From NCBI GenBank assembly GCA_017979445.1, contig CM030715.1:8796187-8860186 (forward strand): 64,000 nt of DNA. The letters run 5' to 3'. The position numbers and the translations under genes were made by a program. This document shows positions 33,054 through 45,429 of the stretch, in pieces. Origin of the DNA: Akebia trifoliata (lineage: Eukaryota; Streptophyta; Magnoliopsida; Ranunculales; Lardizabalaceae). The stretch's first letter is position 1. Each line of letters begins with the position of its first letter. Below the pieces are notes generated by a model. It was given only the letters and a program-made list of their open reading frames with translations. It did not search any database and had not been told where the DNA came from.

Positions 33054-34402
33054 CATTAACTAATTTATAAATCGATGATAATTCTAAAGAATGATAATAT
33101 TTTGGTTGGCCATTTTATTATTCCCAATTTCCATAAAAACAACTTCAACGGGCTTAGTTCGGATTCAATAGTAATTAGTGGGGTTCAATTCAGTTAAACC
33201 ATAACATTTCAATCAACTCTAATCATGCCTCATACTATTGGTCGATCAATTGTCGTATCATTGATCACAACATATTTTATCTAAAATCATGGTATCTTGA
33301 ATATGTCATACTCGGGAGGCGTCTCGATTTTAGGTACATTCAACTTTGTCTGAGTAATCTTTGGATTCAGGATCAAGTAATCGTTCGATTGGAGATTGAA
33401 CAACTGTCAACTTGAAATTAGGTAGTCTTTCTATTGGGATTTGGACGGTCTAAATTTATAAAGAGTCGTGTTGGAGAGACTTTAAGATTGTACCTCATAT
33501 CACACATTTTGTCGTGAAAGTGTGTATGAATCATCGCTGGTTCTTACATACTTTCACGTCAAGATGTGCAATATGAGGTACAATCTTGAGGTCACTTCAA
33601 CATTTTTCATTTATATAAATTCTAATTCTCATTCATAAAATCTCGGGAATAATTGAATCGATTAGAATCCTTCTGATATTTTGATCAAGTCCAATCTGGT
33701 TTCATAGATTTTATTAGTATGTCAAGGTTTCACTTGTCCCTTTTAGGTTAGGAAATTTTTTTTATTGCACCCACAATATGTTCAGAAAATGGAGTCTGGG
33801 AAAATAAAATATTTAGAATTTTGAGACTTTGAGGCGCGAAAAAATCGTTTTCTTTAAAACTTTATTTGTCCCCACATGTAGTCAAGTTTGTTGATGGGTT
33901 ATTAACAAAATAACCTTCAAGATACAACAAAATCATTGTGAGAATTTGCAAACAACAATCTTAATAATTCTCCTATGAAACAATATGTATTCTCCAACTT
34001 GATAATTTGCGAAACTTAAAATACTTCAGAATTTATTGGAAAACTCTAGTTACTAAATTCTAAAAACACGAATTTTCTTAAAAAAATCCAGAGTGATTTG
34101 CCCTAAATGCCAATCCTATTTTTGAAAATTGAAGAGACTATTAAATGTCTCTCTATAGAGATAGTTGAACAAAAGGCGTTCTTTCATGAAAAATCAACGG
34201 GTATATCTATTCATGAATAACTAAAAGACATATTCATAAAACCCAAACGACATGTCTTTCCATAAATAACAAATCATTTGCATCTCTTGAAAATTTTATT
34301 TAATAAAAATAAATAATCCCTACATAATAAGAATTGAGATTTATTACTTATTATTATTATTATTATAACTAATTTCCCATTTTGGTTGTAGAAGTCTTCT
34401 CA
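33054..34402. other. AT-rich intergenic upstream of the HSP40 gene
   Basis: No gene. A foldback MITE lies at 33471-33603; nothing else is recognised. Confidence 0.45.
33471..33603. repeat. Small foldback MITE (133 bp)
   Basis: Two ~60-bp arms pair around a short loop near 33535. The arms contain AAGATTGTACCTCATAT and its inverse ATATGAGGTACAATCTT, with CGTGAAAGT nearer the loop. A relative is at 41630-41775. Confidence 0.65.
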
Positions 34403-34410
34403 GCCAACAA

Positions 34411-34639
34411 TATGGTTTTTAAACTTGTCTGAGACCGAGACGTATCACCTGAGTTAACTTGGTATCAGAACTGAACGAGACCAACTCACAAAGTCATTTT
34501 TTTGATTGAGTTTTATGTCTCAAGTTATATTTTTTGAGTTATCTCACGAGACATCTCAAACGTATTGAAAAACTCATCTGAGACGACTCAGTATCGGAGC
34601 TGAACGAGACGAGACGCGATACCGAATTTAAAAACCATG
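34411..34639. mobile_element. hAT-type MITE (229 bp) with 8-bp target duplication
   Basis: The ends are TATGGTTTTTAAA and, inverted, CATGGTTTTTAAA. They are flanked by GCCAACAA at 34403-34410 and 34640-34647. An 8-bp duplication is the hAT signature. Inside are several CTGAGACGA/GAGACGAG-type motifs. It lies about 690 bp upstream of the HSP40 start codon, in the likely promoter. Confidence 0.8.
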
Positions 34640-35323
34640 GCCAACAACGGATTCTTGATTCTAGAAACGCATTGTAAGCGAATCCAATCCAAACTCTGCT
34701 AAGGGTATTACGGTAATTTCATGTTAAATTATACCCGTTAAATAACATTATACCCCTATGTACAAACCGGTTCATTGGTGGTTTGACTTCCCCTCAAATC
34801 TCGATCTTACATTGAAACGCCCTTTGTGGTTTTGTGGGCAAAGAGGAGACTTTTGTTCCCAAAAAAAAAAAATTCTTAAAAACAGTTTCTTTTTGGAAGA
34901 AAAAATAAGGATTTTGCGATTATTTTCAGCCTCAAATTCGAATTGAAGAGATCAGAAATTGTGTTTATCTTGGCGTTTCGTCATGAATTCGTTGATTAGT
35001 TTGTTTTCTGTTAAAAATTTGAGATTCTGAGAAGTTCATCCCCCATTTGATTGTTAATTTGAGAAGAAATTCGCAGAGATCGGAGGTCTTAATGGAAGGA
35101 AGATCAGAAATTCGAGATTTGAAGGGCTGAATTGAATAAACTCGAGGTTTTAGGTTAAGAATCGGTTAATTTATCTGTATTTTTTTTTTTCTAGAGGTTA
35201 TAAGAGTCTGTTTTGATTGAAAGAGATTACAATAAGAAAAATTGAAGGGATTTGTCTTGTTTTGAAGAATCCATCACAGAGATCTGCGGAATTATTTTAA
35301 TTGGAGAATTAGGTGGTCAAAAG

Positions 35324-38300
35324 ATGGGAGTGGATTACTATAACATCTTGAAGGTGAACAGGAACGCATCAGATGAAGATCTCAAGAAGTCTTACAGAAG
35401 ATTAGCCATGAAATGGCATCCAGATAAGAATCCAAACAATAAGAAAGAAGCGGAGGCCAAATTCAAACAGATATCTGAAGCCTACGAAGTAAGTTTTATT
35501 CATTAATTTTAATGAATTATGCATTAATTCTTTTATCTCAGGTTCCCTATTTCACAAACGCACAATTTCTTTAAAATTAAATTAGATGAATTCATGTATA
35601 ACCATAGATGGGTATATTTAGGTATTAAGCGATCCACAAAAAAGGGCGGTTTATGATCAATATGGAGAAGAAGGACTGAAGGGAATGCCACCACCGGGTT
35701 CAAGTGGTGGAGGTGGATTCCCATTTTCCAATGGTGGTTCGAATGATTTTAGGTTCAATCCTCGTAATGCGGAGGACATTTTTGCCGAATTCTTCGGAAG
35801 TAGCCCTTTTGGGTTTGGTTCGGCAGGACCTGGAAGGTCGATGAGGTTTCAATCTGATGGAGGGATGTTTGGGGGGTTTGGTGGGGTTGGCGGCGACAAT
35901 ATCTTTCGATCATATAGCGAAGGTATGGGTGGGGGAGGCATGCCAAAGAAAGCTGCACCTGTGGAGAGTAAATTGCGATGCAGCCTTGCGGAGCTTTACA
36001 CTGGGTCGACCAGGAAGATGAAGATCTCGAGGAATGTCATCAATGCTATCGGGTATGTGATTCTTCCTCTCTTCTTACTTTCATTATGTAGTACTTTAGT
36101 AATTTCAAATTTGTGATAGCTATGAATGCAGAAAGGATTAAATTATTTTATTTCTCTAGAAAGTTCTATTTTGGATTCCTTTCTTTTAATGACGAAAAAA
36201 CTTTGAAGCACCCATCCTTCTTCAAAATTTCAGTAGAACCTTCTTCTTTGGATTACACGTGGTGTCTCCAAGGAGGCATGCCAAATATTAATGAAAAAGT
36301 AGGGGTGTAAAATTAATACAAAAAGCCACGTGTCGTATTACGAGGAAGGGTCGTCCAAAATTTTGAAGCAGTGTGACCACTTCAAAGTTGGACTCTATTA
36401 ATGATTATTATGGATTCCTCTCCTCTTTGTCATAATGGGTTAATATGAGCTTGATCTATTGGTGTTTTTGGATTTTTGATAGCTTTGATTGCAAAAGGTT
36501 AAAATTATTTGATTCCACCTGAATGTTATACTAGCTCCTAGATGAATGTGGGTGTCTTGTTCATGTTGAAATCTCTGTATTCTGTAAGGTGGGAGGAGAA
36601 TCTATTGATTAATATTGATCAAAAAAGAATCTATTGATTAATTCTGCTCCATTGTTTCCTTGCTCTTTATATATGGTTACATTTCTTATCTCTTAATGTT
36701 TCAGTGTGTTTTCCTACTACACCATCTCCTCTTTTTTCGAGGGTTGCCGGAGGTTTTATTATTCTTGCTTCAATATTATAAGGATTCTATAGGCTTTAAC
36801 TCCCTTTGTTTTATGTTGTACAAAGTGTTTAAGGAGTTTAGAGGAGTCTTCTATGAAGATTTCCTTTTTAGATGGGATCATCATTGTAATGATTTATAGT
36901 AGTAGGCAGGTCCGGCTGAAGCATAAGGCCATTTAGGCAATAGCCTAAGGCCCCACATTGAAATAAGGCCCACAATTTGTTTTTCTTTAAGGCCTCTAAA
37001 AAAAATTATTTTGAGTTGCTATCCAGAACAGTATCCTATCCCTATAACGACATATCTATCTATTTGGCATGTTTTTATTGGAGTTTAAATACACCAGACT
37101 TTGTGTTACCTAGAAATCGGCTTGTTTAAGAGTCCTAGGTGTTTTAAACTCTTACCATAACATACCACGTAGACTAGTTAACCATTCTATAGGAACTAGA
37201 CACCATTCTGGATCTCGAATCTGATTCAATTCTTTAACATGGAACTCCCCCTATTCACTACTATTATTTTTAGGAAAAGCACTTTCCCTACTAACTTAAT
37301 AAGATTTCAAATCTTACTAAGGGTGGTAGAGCTCAAATGGATTACCAGATTGGCAAATCCAAAGCCACATCTTTTTAGATTTCATGATAAAACTCGGATT
37401 CAAAAACACATTCAAAAAGATAATTTCTTTTTGGGCTTAATCCAAGGTTTTGAAAATGGACAGTTAATGAACTCTCAAATTTTAAATTAATACTCAACTG
37501 TGAAAAATAACATTAAATTTTTTTTTTTTCGGAAGTTCTTAAAGTTTTGCCCTCTATTTTTGGCATTGGATCATGTTTTTGGATGCTACAAGGTGAGCTC
37601 AACTTAGTAAGGCTAGACTTGCTTAAGTCCCCAGTGTAGGATTGGATCTTGTTTTTGGATGCCACAAGGTGACCTCAAGTTAGCAAGGCTAGATGTACTC
37701 TGTTTTTTATTTAATAAGTCCTTGCTCCACATTCAAGGAACAACTAGAAAAAAAAAAAAAAAAGATTCTTACGTTCAGATTTCCTAAAAAAATAAATCTT
37801 AAATAAGATCTCCTAGATCCCGACTACTTGAGAAATTGATAGTTTCCAAAAAATTAAAAAAAAAAAAAAACTATTTAGATCTTCATACCCACCCATTTGG
37901 AAACTTCAAGGTTAAAAAAAATAAAAAATTAAAAGGATTCCTTTATAGACACCCCCAAGATTCATGTGTATGGTAATAATATTGATAAATCATGTTTTTA
38001 TTAAGCTTTGTAAGACATTAGGTCATAAATAACTTTTTGTGGAATCTCTTAATATCATGAGAGAATAAAAGATAATTTTAGCAAAAGAAATGCAGAAAAT
38101 TCTCATTGTTTTCTTTATATAGATAATTACGTAATATTATTTATATTAATATATTAAACATTGAAAAGGCCTCATTTAGAGTTTTCGCCTTTAGCCTCAA
38201 CTTGTATCAAGCTGGCCTTGGGAGTAGGTTTTTATTTAACCAATTATAGTGGGTTTGTTGTGCTCTTTTGTATTTGATTGTTCATCTTGTTTGTACCGAA

Positions 38301-41277
38301 CCAAAAAAGAAAAAAGATTTCTATATCCTTTGGTAAAACTTTTAATTTTTCATCTTCTTTTCTGGTCTCTAGTATTTTTCCGTATTAGTTTCGGGTTTGG
38401 TAACTTTTTTTTTTGATCGGTAAAGATAATTTTATTAGAAGAGCCAAGAAAGGGGGGTCAAGGAGACCAACCCAAAACAAAGAAAAGAAAAAACAAAAGA
38501 GATACAATTACACCCTGGACAAAGAACACACCCTCTCCCACTTCACCACAAAGTCTTCGAAGAATACCCCTTTAAACTCCTTATACAGTTGCTCCAAGAA
38601 AACATGAGCTCCAGAATAGAGAGAATAAGACCATCCAAAGTAACCTCTCTCCCCTGAAAATGCATCGATTACGCCCTTTCCAAATGCCCCAACAAATTGC
38701 AAATGGGGCCAAAAATCAAAGAATCCGCTTCGAGGATAAGAAAGTCCCTCCCCACATCAGCCAAGATTCCAAAACTGACTTGACTGATCTGGGGAGACAT
38801 CCTATTAAACCAAACAAAGTTAAGAAATGCGACCAAATGTGATGCGCCATCCGGCAATGCATGAGAAGGTGGTCCACCGTTTCCGCCTGAGACTTACACA
38901 TACAACACTGATTTGGCGAAATAAATCCTCTTTTTATTAACTGATCCATCGTTGCAAGTCTCCCTAGAATCGCCAGCCAAAGAAACGTCGATATCTTCGG
39001 AGGAATCTTACCACCCCAGACAAAAGTGTGAGGAAAAGACATCCCAAAACTATGCGCTATACTTTTGTAAAAAGACTTCACTGTAAACTTGCCATCTATA
39101 GAAGCCCCCCACACTCTCTGATCTTCCAATAAGCACTCCCAATTTCTGCTCTCTACAAAGGACACTAACCTCCCTACACTATCCACCTCCCAATCATTAA
39201 ACGTTCTTCTAAAGCCAAAGTCCCAATTAATTATCCCGTTGTCAATGATTTTGAAACTGAAGATAAACTGATTATTCTTCATCGACAACGCAAATAGTTC
39301 TGGGAATTGATCTTTAATGATTCCATCCCCACACCACCAATCCTCCCAAAATCTTACCTTATCCCCCCTCTCCACCTTACATTTCACTCTTTTCTTAAAA
39401 ATCGGCATTCTTTTGGAAATGCCTCTCCACACCCCACATCCCAGAGCCCCTTTAGCCGGACCACTCTCCCACCCATTCTCATTCACCCCATACTTATCCA
39501 CAATTACTTTTCTCCACAGACTCTCCCTTTCCTCACCAAACCTCCAAAGTCATTTCCCTAGCAAAGCCGAATTCATGGGGCCAAAATTCCGGAAACCCAA
39601 CCCCCCATTCCTCTTGGACAAGCATAACTTCCTCCAACTCACCCAGTGGTGTTTTCTAGCTCCATCTTTTTCATGCCACAAAAACTTCTGACAAATTTTT
39701 TCTAATTGAACTTCCACACTCTTCGGCAAGGAAAACAGAGAGAAAGTATAAATGGGGATACTAGCCAACACACTTCTAATAAGAGTAATCTTCCCTCCTT
39801 TGTGTAACTGCCTTACGAATAGTCCTCTTCTGTGTCACTTCGTTTCTCATTCTTAGGACCTCTATATTTTGTTCAAAAGGATAATAACGATTTTGGGGTT
39901 TCAGGGAAATGTCTTTTTATTTTCTTCTCTTTTCTTTTTAAATAGATGTTATTTTGGATTAAGTTATTGGCTTTTTAGTTATTGGAAGGACATGTCTTGA
40001 ATTATTCACATTCACATCGTCAGATTGTTTGGTTTGGGTGGCATCATTCATTCACTCCTTTGTTTTCTCCATTGAATGTTGACAACACACACTAACTTGT
40101 GAACAACGACAACACACTAGTTACCAAAACAAACATGCAAACATATGAGATAACGTTATGTTGGATTGCCAAGATTTTAGTAGACAAGACGATTGTTTCA
40201 TCCTTTTCTGTGGGAGGAAGAAGGTTTCTTTTTCAATTCAGCAAACAATTGCCTTTTAATTGTGCTTGTCATCTCACATTTAGTTTTATTTGGGGCTGTT
40301 GGGTTAGATGTCTTGAATTAAGGTCTTGGTGGGTACCATTCATCAGATGCCCTGGGGTCCCAATGAAACTCTGATATAGGGATATTTGTTGTAATAGGAA
40401 AATATGGAAATTTTGGATTTTTTGAGAGTTGGTTTCAGATTGGGAAACCTGGAGTCCTATGCAAGAAACTATGAAGAGTGGGCAAATGTACTTGAGGGAG
40501 CCAACCAGAATTAATAGACAAAACTTACGATGATTTGCGACATGTTTGTTTGCTGTTATAATTTATCGAAGTGAATTAATTTTGTTCCAGGGTCAAGTTG
40601 CCACCTGTGAGCCACATTTAAGGACTGTTATCTTTTTTAGTTTTTAAATCTTTTTGTAGCAATACCAATAAAATAAATTATATCATATTTATATCAAATT
40701 AGAAGTTTTTCATCAGTAAAAGGGTTATAGTTTTAATGTGTTTGTTGTCTCTCTGATAATGTATGTTCTTACATATTCCTTTACATCTTATTTAAAATTT
40801 AGCTGACACTACAGAAATACTGAAATACAATTCTACAGACAAATAGTGCAAGAATCAGAAGTATTAACGATTGATGTAAAACCTGGCTGGAAAAAAGGAA
40901 CGAAGATAACTTTCCCAGATAAAGGAAATGAGCAAGTAAATCAACTTCCCGCTGATCTTGTCTTTGTGATTGATGAGAAACCCCACGATTTCTACAAGAG
41001 GGATGGCAATGACCTTATTATTAGCCAAAGTGTGTCACTTGCGGAGGCACTGACCGGTACTACCATAACCCTCAAAACACTTGATGAGCGTAACCTAACA
41101 ATTCCTGTATCAGATGTTGTGAGTCCTGGGTATGAGATTGTTATTGAGAAAGAGGGGATGCCAATTGTGAGGGAACCAGGGAAGAGAGGCAACCTGAGGG
41201 TAAAATTCGAAGTGAAGTTCCCAGCAAGATTGACATCTGAGCAACGCACAGGTCTAAAGCGCATATTGGGAGGTTGA
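35324..41277 (+). CDS. Class B (SIS1/DNAJB-type) HSP40 co-chaperone, three exons
   Basis: Exons 35324-35488, 35622-36052 and 40839-41277 join into 1035 nt (344 residues plus stop). Introns are GTAAGT...TTTAG (133 bp) and GTATGT...TACAG (4786 bp). The J domain (residues 1-68) has the HPD motif at 32-34 in KWHPDKNP. A Gly/Phe-rich region follows (about 80-155: [21 protein letters not shown]). There is no CxxCxGxG zinc finger, so it is type II. The C-terminal substrate-binding domains include [38 protein letters not shown] and GNLRVKF. Such proteins stimulate Hsp70 ATPase and deliver clients, usually in cytosol or nucleus. The start at 35324 is the family's MGVDYYN start. Reading frames and splice phases agree across exons. 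No break is seen. Confidence 0.93.
36907..38220. mobile_element. Non-autonomous hAT-like element (1314 bp) in intron 2
   Basis: The ends are CAGGTCCGGCTGAAGC and, inverted, CAAGGCCAGCTTGAT. Both continue into AAGGCC/TAGGC-rich subterminal sequence. Flanks GTAGTAGG (36899-36906) and GGAGTAGG (38221-38228) match at 7 of 8 bases. CAGG-type ends and an 8-bp duplication fit hAT elements. No transposase is coded. The internal dispersed repeat at 37265-37720 may be a further insertion. Confidence 0.65.
37265..37720. repeat. Dispersed repeat inside the intron 2 hAT element
   Basis: It is related to 27440-27790. It ends with two tandem ~75-bp copies containing GGATCWTGTTTTTGGATGC and ACAAGGTGA (37565 and 37640). 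Confidence 0.5.
38405..39811 (-). pseudogene. 5'-truncated L1-type LINE (RT C-terminus plus zinc-binding domain) in intron 2
   Basis: The minus strand (39811 downward) reads [19 protein letters not shown], then [17 protein letters not shown] (end of LINE RT). An open block (39501-38716) carries the RT zinc-binding domain: [44 protein letters not shown] and [18 protein letters not shown] (Cys/Cys/His/Cys cluster). The tail region at 38702-38508 follows. The plus-strand T run at 38405-38414 is the poly(A) tail. It lies antisense within the HSP40 intron. 5' truncation is normal for LINE copies. Confidence 0.85.
39812..40838. other. Remainder of HSP40 intron 2
   Basis: No element or exon is recognised. 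The intron ends in CTACAG at 40833-40838. Confidence 0.5.
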
Positions 41278-41439
41278 TATTGATGATGGTGGTCATATTT
41301 TTTTCTTTTCTTGCTTTATATATTACATATAAGATATTATGAATCAACTGCTAGAACCCATTACAATTTTTATTTTTATTTTTGATCTTCGCACCTATCA
41401 CTGGTGGTTTAATTTGTTTTGTTATTTATATAATAGTGG

Positions 41440-41460
41440 TTAATATATATATATATATAT
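41440..41460. repeat. (TA)n microsatellite 3' of the HSP40 gene
   Basis: About ten TA repeats, followed by a T run. Confidence 0.7.
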
Positions 41461-41629
41461 GTTTTTTTTTTTCCGATGTAAAATGGATTCTAATTATTTG
41501 TTTCTTTGTAATATGATTTACTTGTTTTGGATTTCTTTGAAGAAGAAAAGGGTAGAAATGGGTTTGCCATTTTATTAATAGAATGTGTAAAGTGCAGCTA
41601 CCCATTTCATTATTTTACGGGAAGAATAA

Positions 41630-41775
41630 TGCTGAAGTGACCTCACATGGCACACCCTGGCCATGGGAACCTTAGATGCTTTTCCTTGAGATACAAGTGA
41701 AAAAGCATCTATGGTTCCTATCCACTTTCACGTCCAAAAGTGCGGTATGAGGTCCAATCGTGACCTCACTAACTG
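41630..41775. repeat. Foldback MITE related to 33471-33603
   Basis: Outer arms carry GAAGTGACCTCACATG and, inverted, GTGACCTCACTAA-type sequence. An inner hairpin uses TTAGATGCTTTTCC and its near inverse. Shared with 33471-33603 are ACTTTCACGTC and TATGAGGTNCAATC. Confidence 0.55.
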
Positions 41776-42640
41776 GAATGAGGATGAGATTGTTAAATCG
41801 CTACGATTCAAGTAGACAAGTTTTATTCATGAAAAAAATATAGAGTTTCACTTTAATCTTAGTGGTAATATCTGTTACTAAACACTCTTAAGAGAATGAT
41901 TTCTAAAAGGATCTATGTTGCCTACTTATGAAATTAAAATGTGATCTTGTGAGACTAGTTTCATCAGAGGAGGAAACCAATACCAAACAGAAAGCACATA
42001 CATCCGATAAATTAGTGGGAATAAAATCGGATTGGAAGGGATGAACTTTTTAAATGGTATTTCTATTTGGAGTCTTCATAGCCTTGTATGTATCTTTATT
42101 ATGATTATACCTCCTCACCTTGTCATAATTTGTAAATTTCGAACAAATAATTAATTCCCAAATCTTGTTCCATGGATTCTAAACCTATGCGGTACTTCTT
42201 CCATGTCCCATAGCTCCATCCAGTCATTGGTGCTATAGACGAGTCCGATTCAGCCATCACATTGTCTTACGGATTTTCCAATTGTTGTCCTTGTTTGGTG
42301 CTTTTTCTTGTAATTCCATCACTCTCTAACACTCACAATCGACATGAAAAGCAAAGATAGGGCAACTTCACATCCTCCAACTGGTTCCATGCCCAATTGT
42401 GCGAGTTGAAGATCTCACAGTGGTATCCTGGACCAGACTTTATCTGAGAGAAGCGAACTATCTTTTAATGCAGCAGGGGATAACAACCATTGCAACATTC
42501 CTGGTGAAAACTTGACTTCTTGGATTTGGAATCCTTCTCCATTGACGCATCATAGGCTTGCAAATATATAGTAACAAAGGAATTTAATCATACTCGCCCG
42601 AGACACAGCAAAATTTATAGTTATTTTTTCACTAATGATA
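41776..42640. other. Intergenic stretch, nothing recognised
   Basis: No supported coding frame or element end. A short block near 42480-42560 is open on the plus strand, but no motif is recognised. Confidence 0.4.
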
Positions 42641-42769
42641 AAATGACTCGAGTATTTGTACTTGGTTGACCTGGCAGGTGCACAAAACCATAGATTTTTT
42701 CCTTGTGTATCCCGAAGAAAAAGATCTATGATTCATGCACTTGCCACATCAACCCAGACCCAGTACGGT

Positions 42770-43142
42770 TTTTCGAGTAAGAAAATCACTGCCAAGGACC
42801 AAGAAAACCCAGATTTTCATTGGAGTTTCGAGTTATTTTTTATTTAAAAAAAAAAAAAAACATTTAAATGGTTGAATGTGTTGGAATAAAATGTTATATA
42901 TATTTTAAATATATTTAAAGATTTATTCTATTTATATTTGATTATTCTGAGTTAACTCAAAAAATTTCGACTTGACTTGACTTAAGGGACATTCAAATTG
43001 AGTTTTAAAGTGAGTGACGAAGGACTAAGAAAACCAAGATTTTTCTTTTTTCTTTTTTAGTATTAATTGTTGAAAACGTTGGAGTAAAACATTAAAAATT
43101 TTATATATTTAAATATTTAATTTTTTTAAAAAATATTTTTTC

Positions 43143-43185
<43 letters not shown>

Positions 43186-43320
43186 TAAAGATTTAACATA
43201 TTTTCATTTGATTTTTCCGAGTCAACTCAAAAGTTGTCAACTTGAAACAAAAGGTGCATTCAAGACTAGTTTTAAATTTAGCCGTGAAGAACCAAGAAAC
43301 CCAATTTATTTTAGTATTAA
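42770..43320. repeat. Three diverged tandem copies of a ~230-260 bp AT-rich unit
   Basis: Blocks recurring in order are TTTGATTWTTCYGAGT, CAACTCAAAA, GACATTCAA/GTGCATTCAA and GAAGGACTAAGAAAACCAAG (variants at 42795, 43020 and 43285). An (ATT)n run of 12 repeats lies at 43148-43184. Confidence 0.5.
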
Positions 43321-43387
43321 TAGTTTTATAAAGAAAGGGTATTGTTTTTGTAAATATTATTAATGGATTTGACATGTTGGTATGGAG

Positions 43388-43897
43388 TAGGGGTGTCAAT
43401 GGGTCGGCTCCGGTCCGTTTCCTAAATAAATGGAATCGGGATAGGAACCATAAAAAGTCACGGGTACCCATCGGTTCCGATTCTCAAGGATGAAATGAGA
43501 AAAAGAGTATTTCAAATCATTATAAAAAATTTCATTTAAAAAAATTAACATATTATTAACAAAATTATTAAGTAATAAATTTTTAGAAGAGTTACTCATT
43601 TTAAGCTCTAATTGACAATTTATATGAAAAATTAAAGAATTTTATATAACATGCATTTATTTTAAAATAAAAAAATACCTTAAATCATCTATAGTATGGA
43701 AAGAAATGACAAAATAAATTGATTATGGGTACTCGTGAGTGCCCATTGGATAGAACCTAACGGTTCAAGTTCCTATATGTTTGGTTCCATTTTAGACCTG
43801 GCTCTAATTGATTCTTATAAAAAGGGATTTGGAACAGGGGTTTTTGGTTTCGGTACAGGTTCGGTTTTGGTTAAATGGGTATCCATTGACACTCCTA
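43388..43897. mobile_element. hAT-type MITE (510 bp)
   Basis: The ends are TAGGGGTGTCAATGG and, inverted, TAGGAGTGTCAATGG (one mismatch). Flanking octamers GTATGGAG (43380-43387) and GTTTGGAA (43898-43905) agree at 6 of 8 bases, a decayed 8-bp duplication. Subterminal GGTTCC/GGTTCGG motifs are typical. No transposase. Confidence 0.7.
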
Positions 43898-43905
43898 GTT
43901 TGGAA

Positions 43906-45429
43906 TCCTGCGTATTTGAGAATCTAATTAATTGTTCTTAAATTAGTATTAATGATTGAGGGTTAATTTTGGAAAAACAAGAAGCTAATCTGTGAGAGAA
44001 AAATTGTTAAATTTCGTATGCCATGTGGACCAATGGGTGTGTGGGGTTTATTAGGGTCTTTAAAGTGGGGGTCGTCAAAAGCGCACTCATTAATCTATGT
44101 CTTAACTCCTAAAATGTAGTAAGAATCGAATCGAATTGATCGGTTCTCTATTTTCTTAGCCTACAACCAAATCACAACTTGTTCCAAACTAACCAAACCA
44201 ACTCAAAGCCATCGGATTCCTATTGCTATAGAATAAAAGAAAAAAAAATTGTTTATAAGAAATCTCGTTTCTTGTCTCATCTTCCATAATATTAGTTGAC
44301 ATCTTGGTTTAACTCAATCCATTGGATTCAGATTGCTTCACATAACTTTCTCTTCTTTAATTTTAGTGTTAATTCTTTTGCAATATTTAGTTTTCTATAA
44401 GGATAGGCCATAGAACTCTTATCAATCTTGGTTACGCCGATCACAGAATTAAGCATCAAATCTGTTATCTAATAAATTAAAAAAAAAAAAAAAACATTGA
44501 GAAACTTAGAAACGAAGTTAGTCGTCTAAGTAGAAAGAGAAATGATGTAAGTAGATGAAACACGTGGGAGATTGGAAGAAATCAATGAAGTGGTACTTAA
44601 ATGGTCAAGTAGCTCAAGAAATGAGTGAGAACAAGAGATGTTTCAAGGGATTGTGTCCATATTAGGGCTCACGTCACCAGATAAGTAAACTAGCAATGCA
44701 AATGTTACTTGTTGTCAATGAAGTCCAAGCAAATGGAATAGGGTGAAAGTCATCAAGAGTAAACATATAAGTAAATTGGAACATCACAGATAAAGCTCCC
44801 TAGAGATATTCAAGTGAATATATATCCACACTTCTCACTACCTTAGACAAGATGCTTCGTTTGGAGTTAGAGTTTAAGTTAATCCAACAAATCTTATTTT
44901 AATTGGAGGTTAGTTGTCACTCTAAAAAATCAAACTTCAAGAGTTTTAAAGTCAAAATTACATTTGTAGAAGTTTAATTGAAGTCTAAGATTGGCTACGT
45001 AGAGAAATAGTAACTGGTACTCTATACAAAATATTACACTCAAACAACTGATAAATCTATACTCACTAATGTTTTTTAATATAAGTTTTAACTTTAATTA
45101 TTATACTTTAGAATTGCCTGAATTTTTAGGTATATTCACTACAAATAATTAAAAATTCAGTAAGGTAATTAATTTACATATATGTAACAAAATTAGGATT
45201 GGATGCCCAAAGGTAATAAAACTAATTTAATAAATTATGTAAATTATATTAGCCTTACGGGGTATTAACAATAACATGAGTGAACAATAAATATGCCTAA
45301 CTTATCCTTTGACCCAAAGGATAAAATTAGGTAATATTAAATAGTTCATCATAATTAACTCAAAGCATTAATTGAATTCTATATTCATTTTTTGTTCTTG
45401 GTTCCTTGCATTCACTAACTTTTAGCATC
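43906..45429. other. Intergenic stretch upstream of copia fragment
   Basis: AT-rich with no gene. The 5' LTR and PBS of the copia element should lie here if kept, but I could not find a matching LTR pair or a TGGTATCAGAGC-type PBS. Confidence 0.4.

Larger units (their letters stand above)
36640..38310 (+). mobile_element. LINE 3' fragment in intron 2, split by an hAT element
   Basis: 36780-36900 reads ...[20 protein letters not shown]. This matches the tail of the minus-strand LINE in the same intron ([17 protein letters not shown]). After the hAT insertion (36907-38220) the sequence resumes (38229-38310) with GTTTGTACCGAACCAAAAAAG, ending in an A-rich tail. It is a plus-strand 3' relic of an L1-type LINE. 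The 5' limit is uncertain. Confidence 0.5.

Noticed and set aside
35252..35323. Upstream extension of the HSP40 reading frame
   Set aside because: It needs a TTG start; the family begins MGVDYYN, which is at the ATG at 35324.
39307..39691. Pro/Ser-rich plus frames inside the HSP40 intron
   Set aside because: They are antisense to the LINE zinc-binding domain, which has the real motifs.
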